64,000 bases of DNA from Nissolia schottii (GCA_003254905.1 QANU01031716.1:427596-491595), one strand, 5' to 3'. Positions 24,893 through 38,040 are shown, counted from the first letter of the stretch. Program-made: numbers and translations. Notes: generated from the letters alone by a model not told the origin.

Positions 24893-25200
24893 TATGTTTA
24901 CTAAAAAATATATACTCATTTTACCTTCAGTGGGATTCGAACCCAATACCTCTGTCATTCGCAGCAATGCCTTATCCACTAGACTTGCATTACCTTTTAC
25001 AACATTTTATGCAATCATATTTATTAATATAATTTTATTATTTAATTTTTTTAAAATAAACCATAATCTAAAGAGTCCCTAGGACTCTCCCACACTTACA
25101 CTCTCATCTCATCTAAATAATGTGAGAGAGTATTGCTGCCATTTTTCTATTTATTTTTTGTTGGTCAAATGTCATATATTCTGTTTATGATCTTACTATC
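24893..25200 (-). mobile_element. SINE-like unit, left arm of an inverted pair
   Basis: This arm is the inverted counterpart of 25690-25988. On the minus strand it carries 'agtctagtggataaggca' (A box) and 'gggttcgaatcc' (B box), wording close to plant tRNA-Arg. Shared outer and inner words include 'gagtcctagggactctttag'. Confidence 0.65.
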
Positions 25201-25689
25201 ACATATTAAGCAAGAGAATTGGTGATATACATAACAAAGTTGAGCAAACTTTTTTGGGATATAGACTTTGGTTTCTTAATGATAAAATCAATGGATGAAA
25301 ATTTGATTTTCCTCTCACATAAAGGATATTCACGTTTCTCAGACTTATCTTTTGATCTGTTTTTTCATGGGCATACCTCAGCAGCTTGCAACTTTAGAGT
25401 TTCAATTCTTTATTGAAAATGTCTTTTTGATTCATATTGAATTTATACACTCTTGCTTGTTATATAGTAAATGCTATATTTACTGTTAAACTCTCTCCCT
25501 TCTCTCAAGAAATACCTTTATATATATATATATATATTATTTTTTTACTTTAGAATATTATTATATTAAGAAATTAAGTTATTAACAAAAATAATACTTT
25601 GTTATGATTATTTTTGAAAAATTAAAAATTGCATATTTTATTTTATTTTAATATTTATTTTTTATTTTTTTATGATAAAAAAATACACA

Positions 25690-25988
25690 GGCAGATCTAT
25701 GACTGATATATGACATTTTACCAACAAAAAACAAAAAGGAAAATGCCAGCAAAGCTCTCTCACATTATTCAGATGAAATGAGAGTGTGAGTGTGGGAGAG
25801 TCCTAGGGACTCTTTAGATTAATGTTTCTTTAAAAAGAAAAATTAAATAATAAAATTATATCAATAAATATGATTGCATAAAATGTTGTAAAAAGTAATG
25901 TTAGTCTAGTGGATAAGGCATTGCTCTGAATGGCAGAGGTCTTGGGTTCAAGTTTCACTACTCATAAAATGAGTTTATTTTTTTAGTA
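25690..25988 (+). mobile_element. SINE-like unit, right arm of an inverted pair
   Basis: Plus-strand A box 'agtctagtggataaggca' at about 25902 and B box 'gggttcaagtttc' at about 25944. Inverted similarity with 24893-25200 continues beyond the tRNA-like part into 'ccaacaaaaaacaaaaagg', so the two arms form a foldback with a loop of about 490 bp. Confidence 0.65.
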
Positions 25989-26279
25989 AGCAGGCTGACC
26001 TGACAGGCTCCAGGCCAACCCAGGCCTCCAAGTAGGCCAGGCTAGGCTAAGAACAGTTTTCCATCATATTTATTACTCATTAGGTAATAATGCATAATTT
26101 ATAACAAATTTTGTTTCTTCATGAAACTGAGTAATAACTCTTCTGGAGTCTTTAATCATTGTAATAATTATATCTACAATAATTTGTTTATTCAGAAAAC
26201 AAAATAGCAGTTTTTTAGAAGTCTACTATCATCCTTGTACTACTAATAATAGAAGAGAGTAAAAAATTAGAAGGATCGA

Positions 26280-28470
26280 ATCGTTGCAACAATGCGGCGT
26301 GGATTAGTAGCTGCAGTGATCCCTGAGTGCTGCAACAGTTAGATGATTGTAGATTGGGGAGCAAGTCAGTTTTTCCCTATAAATAGAACATTCTCCTGAG
26401 TGTTTTTACTTGTTAATTCACTCTGAGAGCTCTGAAAGTTGTGTTTTGATAGTGAACTTTCTCTCAACTATAGTTTTATTTTATTTCTTTGTTCGTGGTG
26501 AAGTTGTGCTTCCATATAGGATGTCAACGTCATGCCGTTAGCATGTTCTGAGTCAGTCAATGGTGTCGTTCGAGTTTCTATCCAGCTTGCGAGAAACCAC
26601 AGTCAATCTCCAGCAACTCTAAGTGAGTGGGTTGTTGCTCATTGTCTATTTTAGTCATTATTTTATGTTCATATATTTTAAGCATGAGTTAGTTTTAATA
26701 TTTTCCACATTTTTATATAAAAATAAGGATTTGCTTTATGAAAAGATATTTTTTAGAAAATAAAGATTTATTTTATGAAAGCATTTATGAAATTATTTTA
26801 TTGAAACCTTTTATGAAAATTAGATTTATCTTTATAAATATTTACAAAAATGTTTACGAAATGATTTGCAAAAGGATTTAGAAAATCAAGAAAATTATTT
26901 TAGAAAATCCATGAGACCATTGTTTTTAATGCATAAAGATCATGGTGCATGTGTATGTTCATGAATTTCGAATGTTATTAACACGTCCCAACTTTAGACG
27001 TGACCGCACGTAGGAATATTGACCCCACGGAAACTACTAACTCTTGGATTCTAACGTCGCTACATTGACCATAGACTCCATGCACTGCTAGTTTACTTGG
27101 TAACCTATAACTGGAGGGGGAGATTGAAGGGTGAGAGCTCTGGGAAAAGTCTCATCGAAAGGTCGTTCGCACGACAATATGGGACACTTCGAAAACATGA
27201 CATGCAAATGTTATACATAATATAATAACAACATAAAACATTTCTATAATAATAACTAGTACATAAAGCATTTGAAAATACAATTTCGTTGGGGAGTTCT
27301 CTAGATAGACGTTCTGAGTATTATGGTTTAGCTATTTCTAAGAAAGTTCGTGCTTTACGGTCTTGCCCTGATCTACATGACATGATACATGATAAATGAC
27401 ACAGGGCATCATGGGTTGCCATGTCCAGGCTTTACCGTATTGCCCTAAATCTATATGAATCTTATTCTACTTTACGATCATATAAGGTATACCAGGGTCA
27501 ACGTAGGTTGTTGCTGACTTCTAGTTTTATCCTAGGTATAACGAAAATAATTTAAATACATAACATGATCATAATAACATAATCCTTAATCTGATACTGA
27601 TAGCATAACATGACTTAATATTATTATATGTTTTATCTTGAAAAAATATAGGTAGACTAAGATATCATGCTTAGGGAGGTTCCCAAGTAAGAGAGGTGCG
27701 TCACAATAGATAACTTAAATATCAAGTCTTCTAGTCAAAACCTTTCCTTAACATAAATCTTCTCCCACCAGAATCTTTCCTTAACCATAATCTTTTGTTA
27801 AAGGTTTAACCAAACAATATGAATATCTATATCACTTAATACTAATACTTATTTAATGCAATAAAACATGTGGTTCTAATAGTTTCATGATTTTCTAAAA
27901 TAGTTTCGTAAATATCTACTTCATAAATAAGGAGTTTTTAAATAAATAATTATTAGAAAATAATTAATTAAATAACTTCATTAATAACTAATTAAATAAA
28001 AGAATTCTTAATAATAACTAACTTCATAAATAAAATAAAATAAAATAAATACTAAGTTCTACCTCCTAGGATTTCATAAAACATGCATAAATAAAATAAT
28101 TTTAAAATAAATAAATAACTTTAAAAATAAATACGTGATCTAAAATAGATCGTAAAGAAAGTCACTAACTTCAAAATGGGTGACTGTTAAGGAGCATTAA
28201 GCTAGGAGCTCCTGACATTCTCTGTAGATACACTTCTTCTTCACGAATGAAAAACGAGAGAGAGGAAAGAAATAAAAATATTTAGAGTGAAAAGTCTCAC
28301 AAAAGTGGGACCTCTTTCTTGAGTGAATCAACAAATTTAAACACTCACGAGAAGTTTCTATATATGGTGGGAGGAGGAGACCTCATTCTATTGCTTTAAC
28401 TGATGTGAGACTCTAAAGCACACGTCTTGTGCGAGACACTACACGTTTCACGCACGTGTTCCCTCCCCCT
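26280..28470. mobile_element. Foldback-type element with convergent TATA-bearing ends (copy A)
   Basis: The left end has 'ccctataaatagaacattct' and 'gagtgttt...ttgttaattcactc' on the plus strand (about 26377-26425). The right end, read on the minus strand from about 28370, has 'ccatatatagaaacttctcg' and 'gagtgttt...ttgttgattcactc'. These inverted ends each look like a promoter pointing inward. The middle (26980-27700) holds a non-coding block starting 'acacgtcccaacttt' with 'gtgaccgcacgta', also found at 32.0-33.4 kb and, inverted, at 36.8-38.0 kb. No protein is encoded. Boundaries are approximate. Confidence 0.5.
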
Positions 28471-29640
28471 TTTTGGGTCATCACACTCTCCCAAAGTTGT
28501 CACCCCTCTACCTCCCCTTCCCCCTCGTTAAGACGTAGAAGCAGTAGTGCATGAAGATTATGGTGAGTGGCAGTGATGTCAAGATTCTTAAGTCAACAGT
28601 CACTTTGACGTGAAATTATCCATATGATATGTTAGATTTATTTTCTTTTAAAGATTGAGTCAATATCTAGAGTACTCCAATTTTAAATAGACAAGATTTT
28701 CGGACTGATCACATATTTTATATGTACATTTGTATTTATTGTAAAGAGTTTATGTTTGTTCAAAAAAATTTATTAATTTTTAATTGAAATTAAAATACAT
28801 ATTTTTATGAAAAGTGTTCCTAAGAGATTTTCATAAAAAAAAACTAATCTCTTGCGTACCAATAACGTACTACCAAGTGCCCAAATTTGATAGGTATGTA
28901 ATACATAGAGCCCAAGAATCTATTAAGTGAAGTATATTAACAAAGATAAGATAACAAGTATATTTAATCAAATCCTAACCGTCATAACAATAAACAGTTA
29001 TAACCAAAATCCGAGGAGTTAACAGTGATAGCAAAATACTAAATACTGATAGATGACGAAGACCGTAGCATTCTTTTGAAGTTTCTTTAGGTTAGGAATA
29101 CGTAAAGAGTCAGCAACACAAACAGCGTTGTTTGAATTTAAAGAGAACTAACTACCTTCGATCTAAATCTTAACTGGCGGCTTCAGCTAGAGACTAATTC
29201 AATTTGGTTGGTCTTGTGATTCAATGGTTCAATTATTGGAGTTGTAGTTCGTTGGAGTTTTCATTGAGACTCTGGGCATTTGGATGGGAAAGTAAATTAT
29301 AACAGTAGTCAGATTTTAAAAAAACACAAATGGTTTAAATTTTCTTTTCACTGGTGGGTCTTAACTCTTAACAGGCACGAACAAGTGTTTGAATGCACAA
29401 TGGAACAAGATTGATAAAGGGATGAGTGAATAGGCTGAGTAAAAACATATAAAATAAAACCAAAATAATGTGACAATATGCGTTTGATAGAGAAAAGTTC
29501 GAGCATCATAAAAAATTTGAACAATTTTTATTTATTTATCTATTTAATAGTAAAAAGGGAACCACTTATGAAAGTGGGCTATAGTGGATAATTTAAACTT
29601 CCAAATTTTTTTTGCCCTATATTAAGGTTCTAAATAAATA
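28471..29640. other. Intergenic, no gene seen
   Basis: AT-rich. The segment 28890-29000 loosely resembles the LTR at 21870-22067 ('aagataagataa', 'aatcaaatcctaaccg') and may be another LTR scrap. Confidence 0.35.
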
Positions 29641-29641
29641 T

Positions 29642-30128
29642 GCTTAAGGGCTAAGAAGCACCGAAACTCACGTGGACACGTGACATGACGCACGACACGA
29701 TACATGATATGGCGATACACTAATTTAAAAATTTTATAGCACATTAATATGATATATATATATATATATAAAATTAAATATTTATAATAATATAATAATA
29801 TTTTCATTGATATTAAACTACTAATTTTTAATACGTTTCAAACTTTTTTCAAAATATATAGAACATTTAATATATTTTCATGTGTTAATACTTACTAATT
29901 TTTCAAGGATCCATATTATTATAAATTACTTAGTATATAAAATTTTTTATTCAGATACGGCACAGAAATGACTCAAAAATCTTTCAAATATAACTTGACA
30001 CACTTGGACGCGACTAATTATAAATTTTTCATTTGGACATTTTCAAACATGTACAACGCCGTATGTGAGACAAGTGTTTGTGTCAAGGACGCAACAATAT
30101 GAAAATGTCCATGCTTCCTAGCTTAAGG
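29642..30128. mobile_element. hAT-like non-autonomous element with 8-bp target duplication
   Basis: GCTTAAGG occurs at 29642-29649 and 30121-30128. Between them, the left end GCTAAGAAGCACCGA pairs with the reversed right end TAGGAAGCATGGAC. Near the ends the sequence repeats 'cacgtggacacgtgacatgac' type words, characteristic of this plant repeat class. The interior contains an (AT)n tract near 29753 and no coding sequence. Confidence 0.65.
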
Positions 30129-31450
30129 ATAAATAGTGAAAAACAAAATTAGACCAAAAAAAAAAAGAAGATAAATCCCCTTTTAGTGTATGTATGCATG
30201 CCTGTATAGATTTTTTTAAAAACAAAGAAATACAAAAAAAAACACCTTTTTCTTTTTGCCTAAGAAACAATTCAGGCGCGTGAATCTCAAACAAAATAGA
30301 AGAAAAAGTATCAGTTTATCTGTTCTTATTATTTTGAAAATTTTAATTAGATTTTATATTTTAAAAGTTCATAATCATATCCTTATAATAATATTTTTAT
30401 ACAACAGAGAAGTACATTTTCAACTTAATTAAATTATTCATAGAATTAACGAGATGAGAGTCAAAATCGAACTCTAACTAGTTTAACGAGATGAGTAACT
30501 ACTAATTAGAGGACTCAACTATAATTTTAATAAAGCACGAGAATTATAAAGTTCATTTAGAATAATATTTTTTTAAAAAAAGTATAAACTTACGCTGTCA
30601 ATTTTAAAAACTAGAATATGTCTTAATTGATTTTTATAACATTAATTAACTCAATGATAAAAGTATGAAAAAAATAAGAAAAATATATTGTGTAAAGAAT
30701 AAATTAAAGAAAAATAATTATAAGTTAGTATAATTACTGACAAATATATAGTAACTTGAAGAATATAATAATGCATAAAGTAATTGCTGTGATTCTCGGT
30801 TAGATCTGCTACCTTTATTAAAAAAGAAAAAATGAAAACCGGGGGTTTCAGATTTCTGTGGGCCAAACCGAGAAACCTAACAAATGAAACTTCCTGTAAT
30901 TGCAAATTTGCAATTGGAGTTAAGAGAGCGATCTTTCTCTTTCGCTTCTTAGTAAATTCACCATAAATTGTGTTACCTGTCTGTCCAACAAGGAATTGAC
31001 TGTTTAGGAATTAGTATGATGAGTAAAATAATGCAATGCTTTTTTTCTTCAAATGAATAAAATAATGCAATGCTGTCTTAATATATTTAGGTTACTATTG
31101 CTTATTGAACCAGGCTGGCAGCATAGAAGTGTAAATATATTTTATTTTTGTAGGATTAATTATAACTATTACTTATAGAAATGTACTTTTTCAATTGAAT
31201 TTATTTTTTCATGTAATATCAAGTGTAATATCTCTCTATTACTTGAGGATGCGAGACTTATACTTAACATAAATCACAAAGAAATTGATAGTAAAATGGT
31301 AAAATATCATACTTAACATTACATCATAATGAATTCGAAAAGATTTACTCCCCTTGTTTATAATTAAGGGTTTTTAAAACACAAAATGGACGGTGGAAAA
31401 AAGAGGTGAAAATGATGCATTTCTAGTAATATTTGTTTTATAAAAGAAAA
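30129..31450. other. Intergenic, no gene seen
   Basis: AT-rich; only short, featureless open frames (for example 30651-30905). Confidence 0.45.
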
Positions 31451-31650
31451 TCAGTAATGTTTTTTGGACAACAGTAATACGTGTCGTCATAGTGTCATTG
31501 TATAAGAATATAATGTGGGTCTTACAATAAATATAAAATTCAATTTGAAAATGTCTTATTTGTTAAGTCTTTATCTCTTTCACCAATTTGTAATGGTCGC
31601 AATAAAGATTTGTAACCTTATTCAATCAAGTTTGTAATGAAAAAGTACAT
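31451..31650 (+). repeat. Left arm of a distant inverted repeat pair
   Basis: Shares with the reverse of 38551-38745 the ordered words 'cagtaatg', 'gtgtcattgtataagaata', 'cttacaataaatataaaa', 'gaaaatgt', 'tttgtaatgg' and 'caatcaagtttgtaa'. The two arms enclose about 6.9 kb of repeats. Confidence 0.7.
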
Positions 31651-32029
31651 ATTTGTAACAATGTGTACAAGTAGAACAAAAGAAAGAGAGTGTGTTGTCA
31701 GTAGAGCAGAAGAGAAAGTGTCACGGCCCAAACATGGTCGTGACAGCACATAGGACTACTAGACTTATGGAAGCTCGCTGACTAATCTAATCTTCAATTT
31801 AATTCAATTTTAAACCATAGTAAATATAAATGATTAAGTCTGCATCATCATCATCATCTATCTACATGTAACATAATATTTGTTGCGAAAAATAATATGG
31901 TTAATCTTGCTTGCAAGTTTTTGGAGCAACATTACTAATAAAGATAAAATAATACTAAAGACATAGACTGCTAATAGCCCTACTATAAAGTGGATGCAAC
32001 AACTTGAAAATCATTACCTGGATACAAGA

Positions 32030-32993
32030 GACTAGTTTCCTTACGAAATCCTATTAGGAGCATTTTTCGTAAAATACATGCTTTTTAACTTCAATTAAAC
32101 ACAACTAAAACTTTCTTTTCTGAGTAAACAAAAACTCTTACAATTGTTACTTTGAAAATATAGACATTATGATACATGTAAAATACGTGACACGGTCTGA
32201 AGATCCTATCTATATACAATTGAAGCACTCTAGATACTGACTCGGTTATAAAATAAAAATAATCTAACATGAACCTATGGATAGTTTCACTTCAAGATGA
32301 CTGCTTACTCAAAAAATCGTGATGTCACTACGGTTGATCATGACCTCCATGAAACTTTGCTTCTACACCCTAACTTGAAACTAGGAGGGGAGGTTAAGGT
32401 GTGAAAACTCTGGGGAGAACCTCAATGAGCAAGTGATCACTTACAACACCCACATGATATTTCTAAACATGGACATACAAATGTTGTGATGACCCATCCC
32501 CTAAGTGCCCTTAGGAAGGGACTAGTTCCCTTATGAAAGCCTCTTATGAACGCAAGGGACTAGTTCCCTTATAAAAGCCTCTTATGAATGCTTTTCATAA
32601 AACATGTGTCTCAACTTCAATTAAAAACAAATAAAAACTTTTTTTTTTCTGAATAGACATAAACTCCTTACAACAGATACAAATGTACATGTAAAATACG
32701 CGACCAGACTGAAGATCATGCATGTATATAATTGGAGCACTGTAGACATTGACTTAATCTTTAAAATAAAATAAATCTAACGTATCCTATGGATAGCTTC
32801 ACTTCAAGGTGTCTGCTGACTCAAGAATCTTGACATTGTTGTAATTGACCATAATCGCCATGCACTATTGCTTCTACATCATAACCTGTAACTGAAGGGG
32901 GAGGTTGAAGGATGAAAACTCTGGAGAGAGCCTCAATGAGTGGTGATCACCCACAACACCCACGAGACGTTTCAAAACATGGACATACATATG
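32030..32993 (+). repeat. Two tandem copies (about 510-bp period) of the A-type middle block
   Basis: Paired landmarks: 'ctctggggagaacctcaatg' near 32411 and 'ctctggagagagcctcaatg' near 32919; 'ggacatacaaatg' near 32470 and 'ggacatacatatg' near 32984. Both copies match the middle block of copy A (27.0-27.2 kb). Confidence 0.7.
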
Positions 32994-33034
32994 CAATACA
33001 TAATAATACTATACATACCAAAAAATATATCATA

Positions 33035-33068
<34 letters not shown>

Positions 33069-33900
33069 CTTTCGTAAAAAACATTTAAAACAAATGGTAG
33101 TTAGGGAGGTATTTAGATTGACGGATTCCAAACATTACAGTTTAGCTGTTCATGATAATGTTTGGGCCTCACGGTCTTGACCTAATCTACATAATTACAT
33201 AACATCGAGCCTCACGGATTGCCTATGTCCAGGCTTCACTCTCTTTCTCTAATTATTCTATATGTTTGAATCCTATTCTAAGTTACGATCGTAAAATGTA
33301 TACTAGGGTCAATATAGATTGTCCCTAACTTATAATTCTATCCTAGATCTCACTCTCATGAAAACAACTTAAATATAATAGTATGATCATGATAACTATG
33401 AACTAATAACTGAAATAACTGATAATTAAGATAACTAAAATAATTAACATTTGAAACCCATGAACATACACATGCAACATGTTGATCTTTATGTAATAAA
33501 ACAATGGTCCCATGACTTTTCTAAAATGGTTTTCATGATTTCTAAAATATTTTTCATAAACAATTTCGTAAACAATTACATAAACAATTACGTAATGTTC
33601 ATAAATATAATTTTTATGAATAAAATGTTTTGCAAATCTTTTCACAAATCCTTATTTTTTATAAATGCTTAAAATATGCATGAACATAGAATAATGACTA
33701 AAATAAGCTCTGAGCAACAAACCACTCACTTGGAGCTGTTGAAGACTGACTGTTGTCCTTCGCGCGCTAGGTAGGAACTTGAATGACACCGTTGAATAAC
33801 TCAGAATACTCTCATGACATGTCACTGACACCCTATGTGGAGGCACTACTTTCTGGCCTCAAGTCATCACAATCAATGTGGGACTAAAACTTCACACTAA
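32994..33900 (+). mobile_element. Foldback-type element fragment (copy C)
   Basis: 32994-33420 runs parallel to 27190-27600 of copy A ('cctatgtccaggctt', 'tatactagggtcaatataga'). 33440-33850 is the reverse of the left terminal part of copy A (26500-26950; 'gagtgggttgttgctca' type words). So this copy has the middle block followed by an inverted terminal block. An (ATA)n microsatellite lies at about 33037-33067. Confidence 0.6.
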
Positions 33901-34444
33901 ACTCCTTTGCCTTTTTTTTCAAACTAAATCTAAAATAGATCACTAATAAATTTTAAAATCAAAATAATAAAAAATTAATTATTTCAAATTTCAAAATTAT
34001 CCTATTAATTAGTGAAACATTATTTAATTTTTAAATCACCTTATTTAAAAGTTAAAAGCATCTTATCTTATTTCTTATTTCCTATTTAAATTTAAAACAT
34101 GAAAACAAAATCTCATGTCATCTTAAATAAATAAAATAAAATAAAAAACCAGGTATTACAGTTGAGGTCCAAAAGTCAACTTATTTGACTACAATGACCC
34201 ACTTTGGGTTACTTTAAGCACTTTGTCCTACAATTTAAGACAACATTTGTTTACTAAGATAAGACAGAAATACTAAGACACTGACAAAAGTCCTGTTTGT
34301 TTATTGAGACAAACACAAAAATTTGTGTTTCAGGACATTTTTTTTGTATTTTCTATACCTCTATTTTGTTGGGACACGAGGACACAACTTTTCAGATTAG
34401 GATAATGTGTTTTTTTAATTAAATTAGTGCAATAAGGGTATTTT

Positions 34445-34660
34445 ACCATAAAGTGACATTTTTCAAAGTTTAAGACAAGGTTAGTTTCGATACAACGTTG
34501 GAGTACTCTATCAAGGCTATCTAAGCAAGAATCAAAAGAAGTACAAAAAACAGTAAAATCATCCATAAATACCTCCATGCAATCCTCCAGCAACTCAGAA
34601 AGATGCTCGCCATGCACCACTGGAATGTGGTGGGTGCATTGCAGAGCCCGAAGGGCATTC
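34445..34660 (-). pseudogene. Ty3/gypsy reverse transcriptase scrap
   Basis: On the minus strand from 34660: MPFGLCNAPTTFQWCMASIF, then after a 1-base loss SELLEDCMEVFMDDFTVF and ETNLVLNFEKCHFMV. FGLCNAP.TFQ and F.DDF are the conserved blocks around the polymerase active site, with both Asp residues kept. Sequence on each side has no gypsy similarity, so this is an isolated piece of about 216 bp, non-functional. Confidence 0.85.
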
Positions 34661-36050
34661 ACAAATCAAGATATCATATGCTTATCACCTCAACTTAAAT
34701 TGCTTATCATCTCAATGAGGGGGCCAACAAGTGATAAGCAATTTAATATTTTGATTAGTAATTAACAATTACTATAACAATTTATTAAGCATGGCATGAG
34801 TCATATGCATATACATATACATATACAATGATAACCAACATAATCACATTGCCACATATTGTTGTTGCATGTCAGGTATTACGATGTATATACACAACCT
34901 ACCTATTGAGTTGAGGTATCACACAGATTGCCAATATCTGAAAGGTGTTTCAGATAGGCAACTAGTATTTCGATCTGGGTCTGTCCACCTCAATACGAGG
35001 AGTTGAGGAGAGACTAGCTCTCAACCTCTATCGAGGGAGGATTGGCTCCTAAACTCACTTCACCAAGACGGGCTCTTAGTGGCATGAACATCTCTGAGAT
35101 TAAAGGTGTATCTGTACGAATTGCTCATATGATCTAGATACAAACACATACACTTCCAAACAGACAATCCAGTGAATGATATCATTTATCATGTTATGAC
35201 TAAGTTATAGCTAACTGATTCTGATTCTGATTCTAATCATGTTACTAATATCATACATAGTTATCTTATTTGTTGAACTTATTACTTATCTTGATTATAT
35301 TCACATCTCAGTCATGTGACCTAAGGTGTATCCTAATCTAACATACAAATAACTATCCCAATTACGACCAACGCATAGTTGAAAATGATCGCCACTCACC
35401 TAGAGTCATTGCTGAAAGATCATCGGCACCTAAACCTCCTAAAGGGATAGTGTTGGCACCTGAAAGATCATAGAAACAAGGGCTAATGACCCGTAATACC
35501 TAAAATAGGTTGTTGATTATTGGACATTAGCGCCATGGTGCCCTACCAGTGCCACTATGCTCTGGCGTCACTGTGATGTCATTGCGAGGGTCAGGTCTAG
35601 TGCAATAGATCTCAACCAGTGCCATTGCATTATTGCACTAGCATTGTTGTGCTCGTCCAGCTTAATTGAACTAGCAACCGTGAGCGTGGTTGTACTCCAG
35701 CAATGTTGTTGCACTGCTGTCACAATTTGTTGCCACCGAGGAACATCATGTACATCCCCAGTCTCTCCATGGTAACCCAAACTTATCGAAAATAATCTAA
35801 AACATTTGAAACTGATTAAAGGAAGGCTTCAAAGAGGCTAAATCTCTATTTGTGACTTTAACGGATTGAAACGACGATGTAATGACTTATAGAATCGAGG
35901 AATAATAGAGGGATTAACGAGGAAAGGTGATTCTTAGAGGTAAAGGAGACATGAGGATGAAGTATGGCAAAGATTTCTACTAAGGTTTAGCTTAATTAGG
36001 AGACAAAGGTTGCATGAATAAATGAGAGCTTAGGTTGCATGCTGATTTTA
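34661..36050. other. Repeat-like DNA rich in short palindromes, no gene seen
   Basis: Contains near-palindromes such as 'gccaatatctgaaaggtgtt...cagataggc' (about 34930-34965) and repeated 'agtgcaatagatctcaacc', 'agtgccattgcattattgc' words (35590-35720). Open frames in it are shadows of these repeats. Confidence 0.4.
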
Positions 36051-36059
36051 ACTTGCGTC

Positions 36060-38040
36060 AAAGCGTAATTGCTCTACATGGGTACAATTGCGCTAGCCTC
36101 CGTGTAACCCAGCGCAATTACGCTCCGTAGGCGCAATTGTTTTGGTGGCAATACTCCAAAAGTCAACAAGTTTGACTTTTGGGGAAAAACTTGCTACTAC
36201 AGGATGTTTGACTTAGCATTTATGAAGACCCAAGCTTTTAGAGGCACGTTATAGTGACACAGAGGTCACCATAAAACCCTTGCCACAACCCTTTTGAGCC
36301 AGAGAGGGCTCGTCTCTCCACTTATATATAGAGAGCTCCCCTTTAGCTCTACAACTTGCTCAGAGCTTCAGATTCCTCCCTCAAGCTTGGAGTTTTTTAC
36401 TCATTTTCTTTCTCTCTTTTTTTAAGATACAACGTCTTCACTTAAGGTAGGTAGCCAGTCCTTTTAGGGATGGCCTAGGGTAGTAGGCCCCAACTCTGGT
36501 GCTTTGGTAGTGGTAGCGTTGTGGTGGTCCATGACTACTGTGGCGGTGCTGGATCGCCAAAGCGATGCCAATTCGCTACTATGATGCCTTTTAGTTATGT
36601 TTTTATTTAGTCTCTAATGGTTTGGTGCTTGTTGGCCTTTCTAGGTGCCAACACTACACCGCTCGAAGCTTCTAGCGCATATGCTCCCCAGTCTCAAGCT
36701 TTTTTTAAGTGAGTAGAGGTCCCGACACGTCAACGGTGTGCCACATTAGTGGTCCCTCAATCGAGTCAGTCTTGCTTATAATTGTTATAAATTATTATCT
36801 GTTATTCAACATGCTTAGTAGATTATATGCTAGTATAGAGACCGATGTAAATGCTATATGATGCATGCTAATATCTGTAGTACTGTTTAGTTAGGCTTAC
36901 ATAAAAGACCGTAATAAAGACTCCGACTAAGGGAGGGCCTTAGCTAATAGAAGGTTCTGACTAGAAAAGGTTTGGTACTGAAGTTGTCCATGGTGATGCA
37001 TCTTTCTTTCTTGGGAACCTCCCTAAGCACGAGACCACATTCCTTAGTTTTGAATGAGTAACAAGACTAAAAGCGTAAAATGACTAGGAAGATACCTTCC
37101 ATAAATAGTAGGCTTAGTATCTAATAACTTCAGTAATCATCCTAACTCACCTAAAAGACTTCATAAACAGAATATCTTGGGGGTAAATGACTCAATTTAG
37201 TGTGTAGTGTGCGTGTGTATAGTAGTATGGGGTCAGTGTCCCCACAGATCATACTCAATATTACATGGGGACAGCATCCCAATAGATTTTATTCAGTATT
37301 ATATGGGGTCAACGTCCTTGCAGGTCAGATTCAGTATTATACAACTTTAGGCTATGCGTACCCTCACAAATCCAGTATCTGAGTTCCAGCGTACTTGGAA
37401 CTGTGAGCATTTATCATGGCGAAGTAAGGTCGAGCTCGCACTCCCTTGAATCAAGGATCGAGAGGCGTCTCTCCTCGCGACCCCTCACATAGAGGCGGGC
37501 AAACGCTGAAGGCATAAACATATTTACTTTTAGCAATTACTTTCCAGCTTTACTTTCATGTACCTTATTTATTTTTTTAACTATATATATATATACACAC
37601 ACATTGTATTACACGCAGTATTTGTTATGTGAGTGGTACCAAGGTACCCACCACTGAGTTGATGACTCACTCCTCTGTCATGTTTTTCAAATACAACAGG
37701 GAAAGTGATAATGTTCCCCTAGTCCAGTAGCAACGAGGTCCAACGTCAATGGTAAGCTCCGCTTTGTGGTGGGGTCTACTAAGGGTTACATTATTAGATA
37801 TGCTCCAAATTTCCCAGGACAGGATTCTCCATTAGCATTTATACATTAGTTATCTTTTCAGCATTTCTTCAACAAGATGTAATTTAAATATTATTATTAA
37901 AGTTTGTTTACAAAACTAGTCGTTCATTATGTAAGTTATTATTTTATTATGCATAATCGTTAGTATGCCATGTCAAGAGATTCCATAGGGGCAGTAACTC
38001 TACGTGCGGTCACGTCCTAAGTTGGGACGTAACAGGGTTA
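36060..38040 (-). mobile_element. Related foldback-type element, inverted (copy D)
   Basis: Reversed, 37960-38040 begins TTACGTCCCAACTTAGGACG and continues GTGACCGCACGTAG, like the middle-block start of copy A. Reversed, 36930-37030 contains GCTTAGGGAGGTTCCCAAG and 'ctagtcagaacctt', again as in copy A (27660-27760). At about 36328 the plus strand has 'cttatatatagagagctccc', a TATA-like word pointing inward. 'cgcaattgcgc'-like words occur at 36066-36140. No coding sequence. Confidence 0.5.

Noticed and set aside
25900..25970. Genuine tRNA gene
   Set aside because: A and B boxes are present but the acceptor and anticodon arms do not pair properly; a SINE-like unit with an inverted partner explains it better.
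36060..36150. gcgcaattgcgc-type words as regulatory sites
   Set aside because: They recur as part of a repeat-family segment; nothing ties them to a nearby gene.
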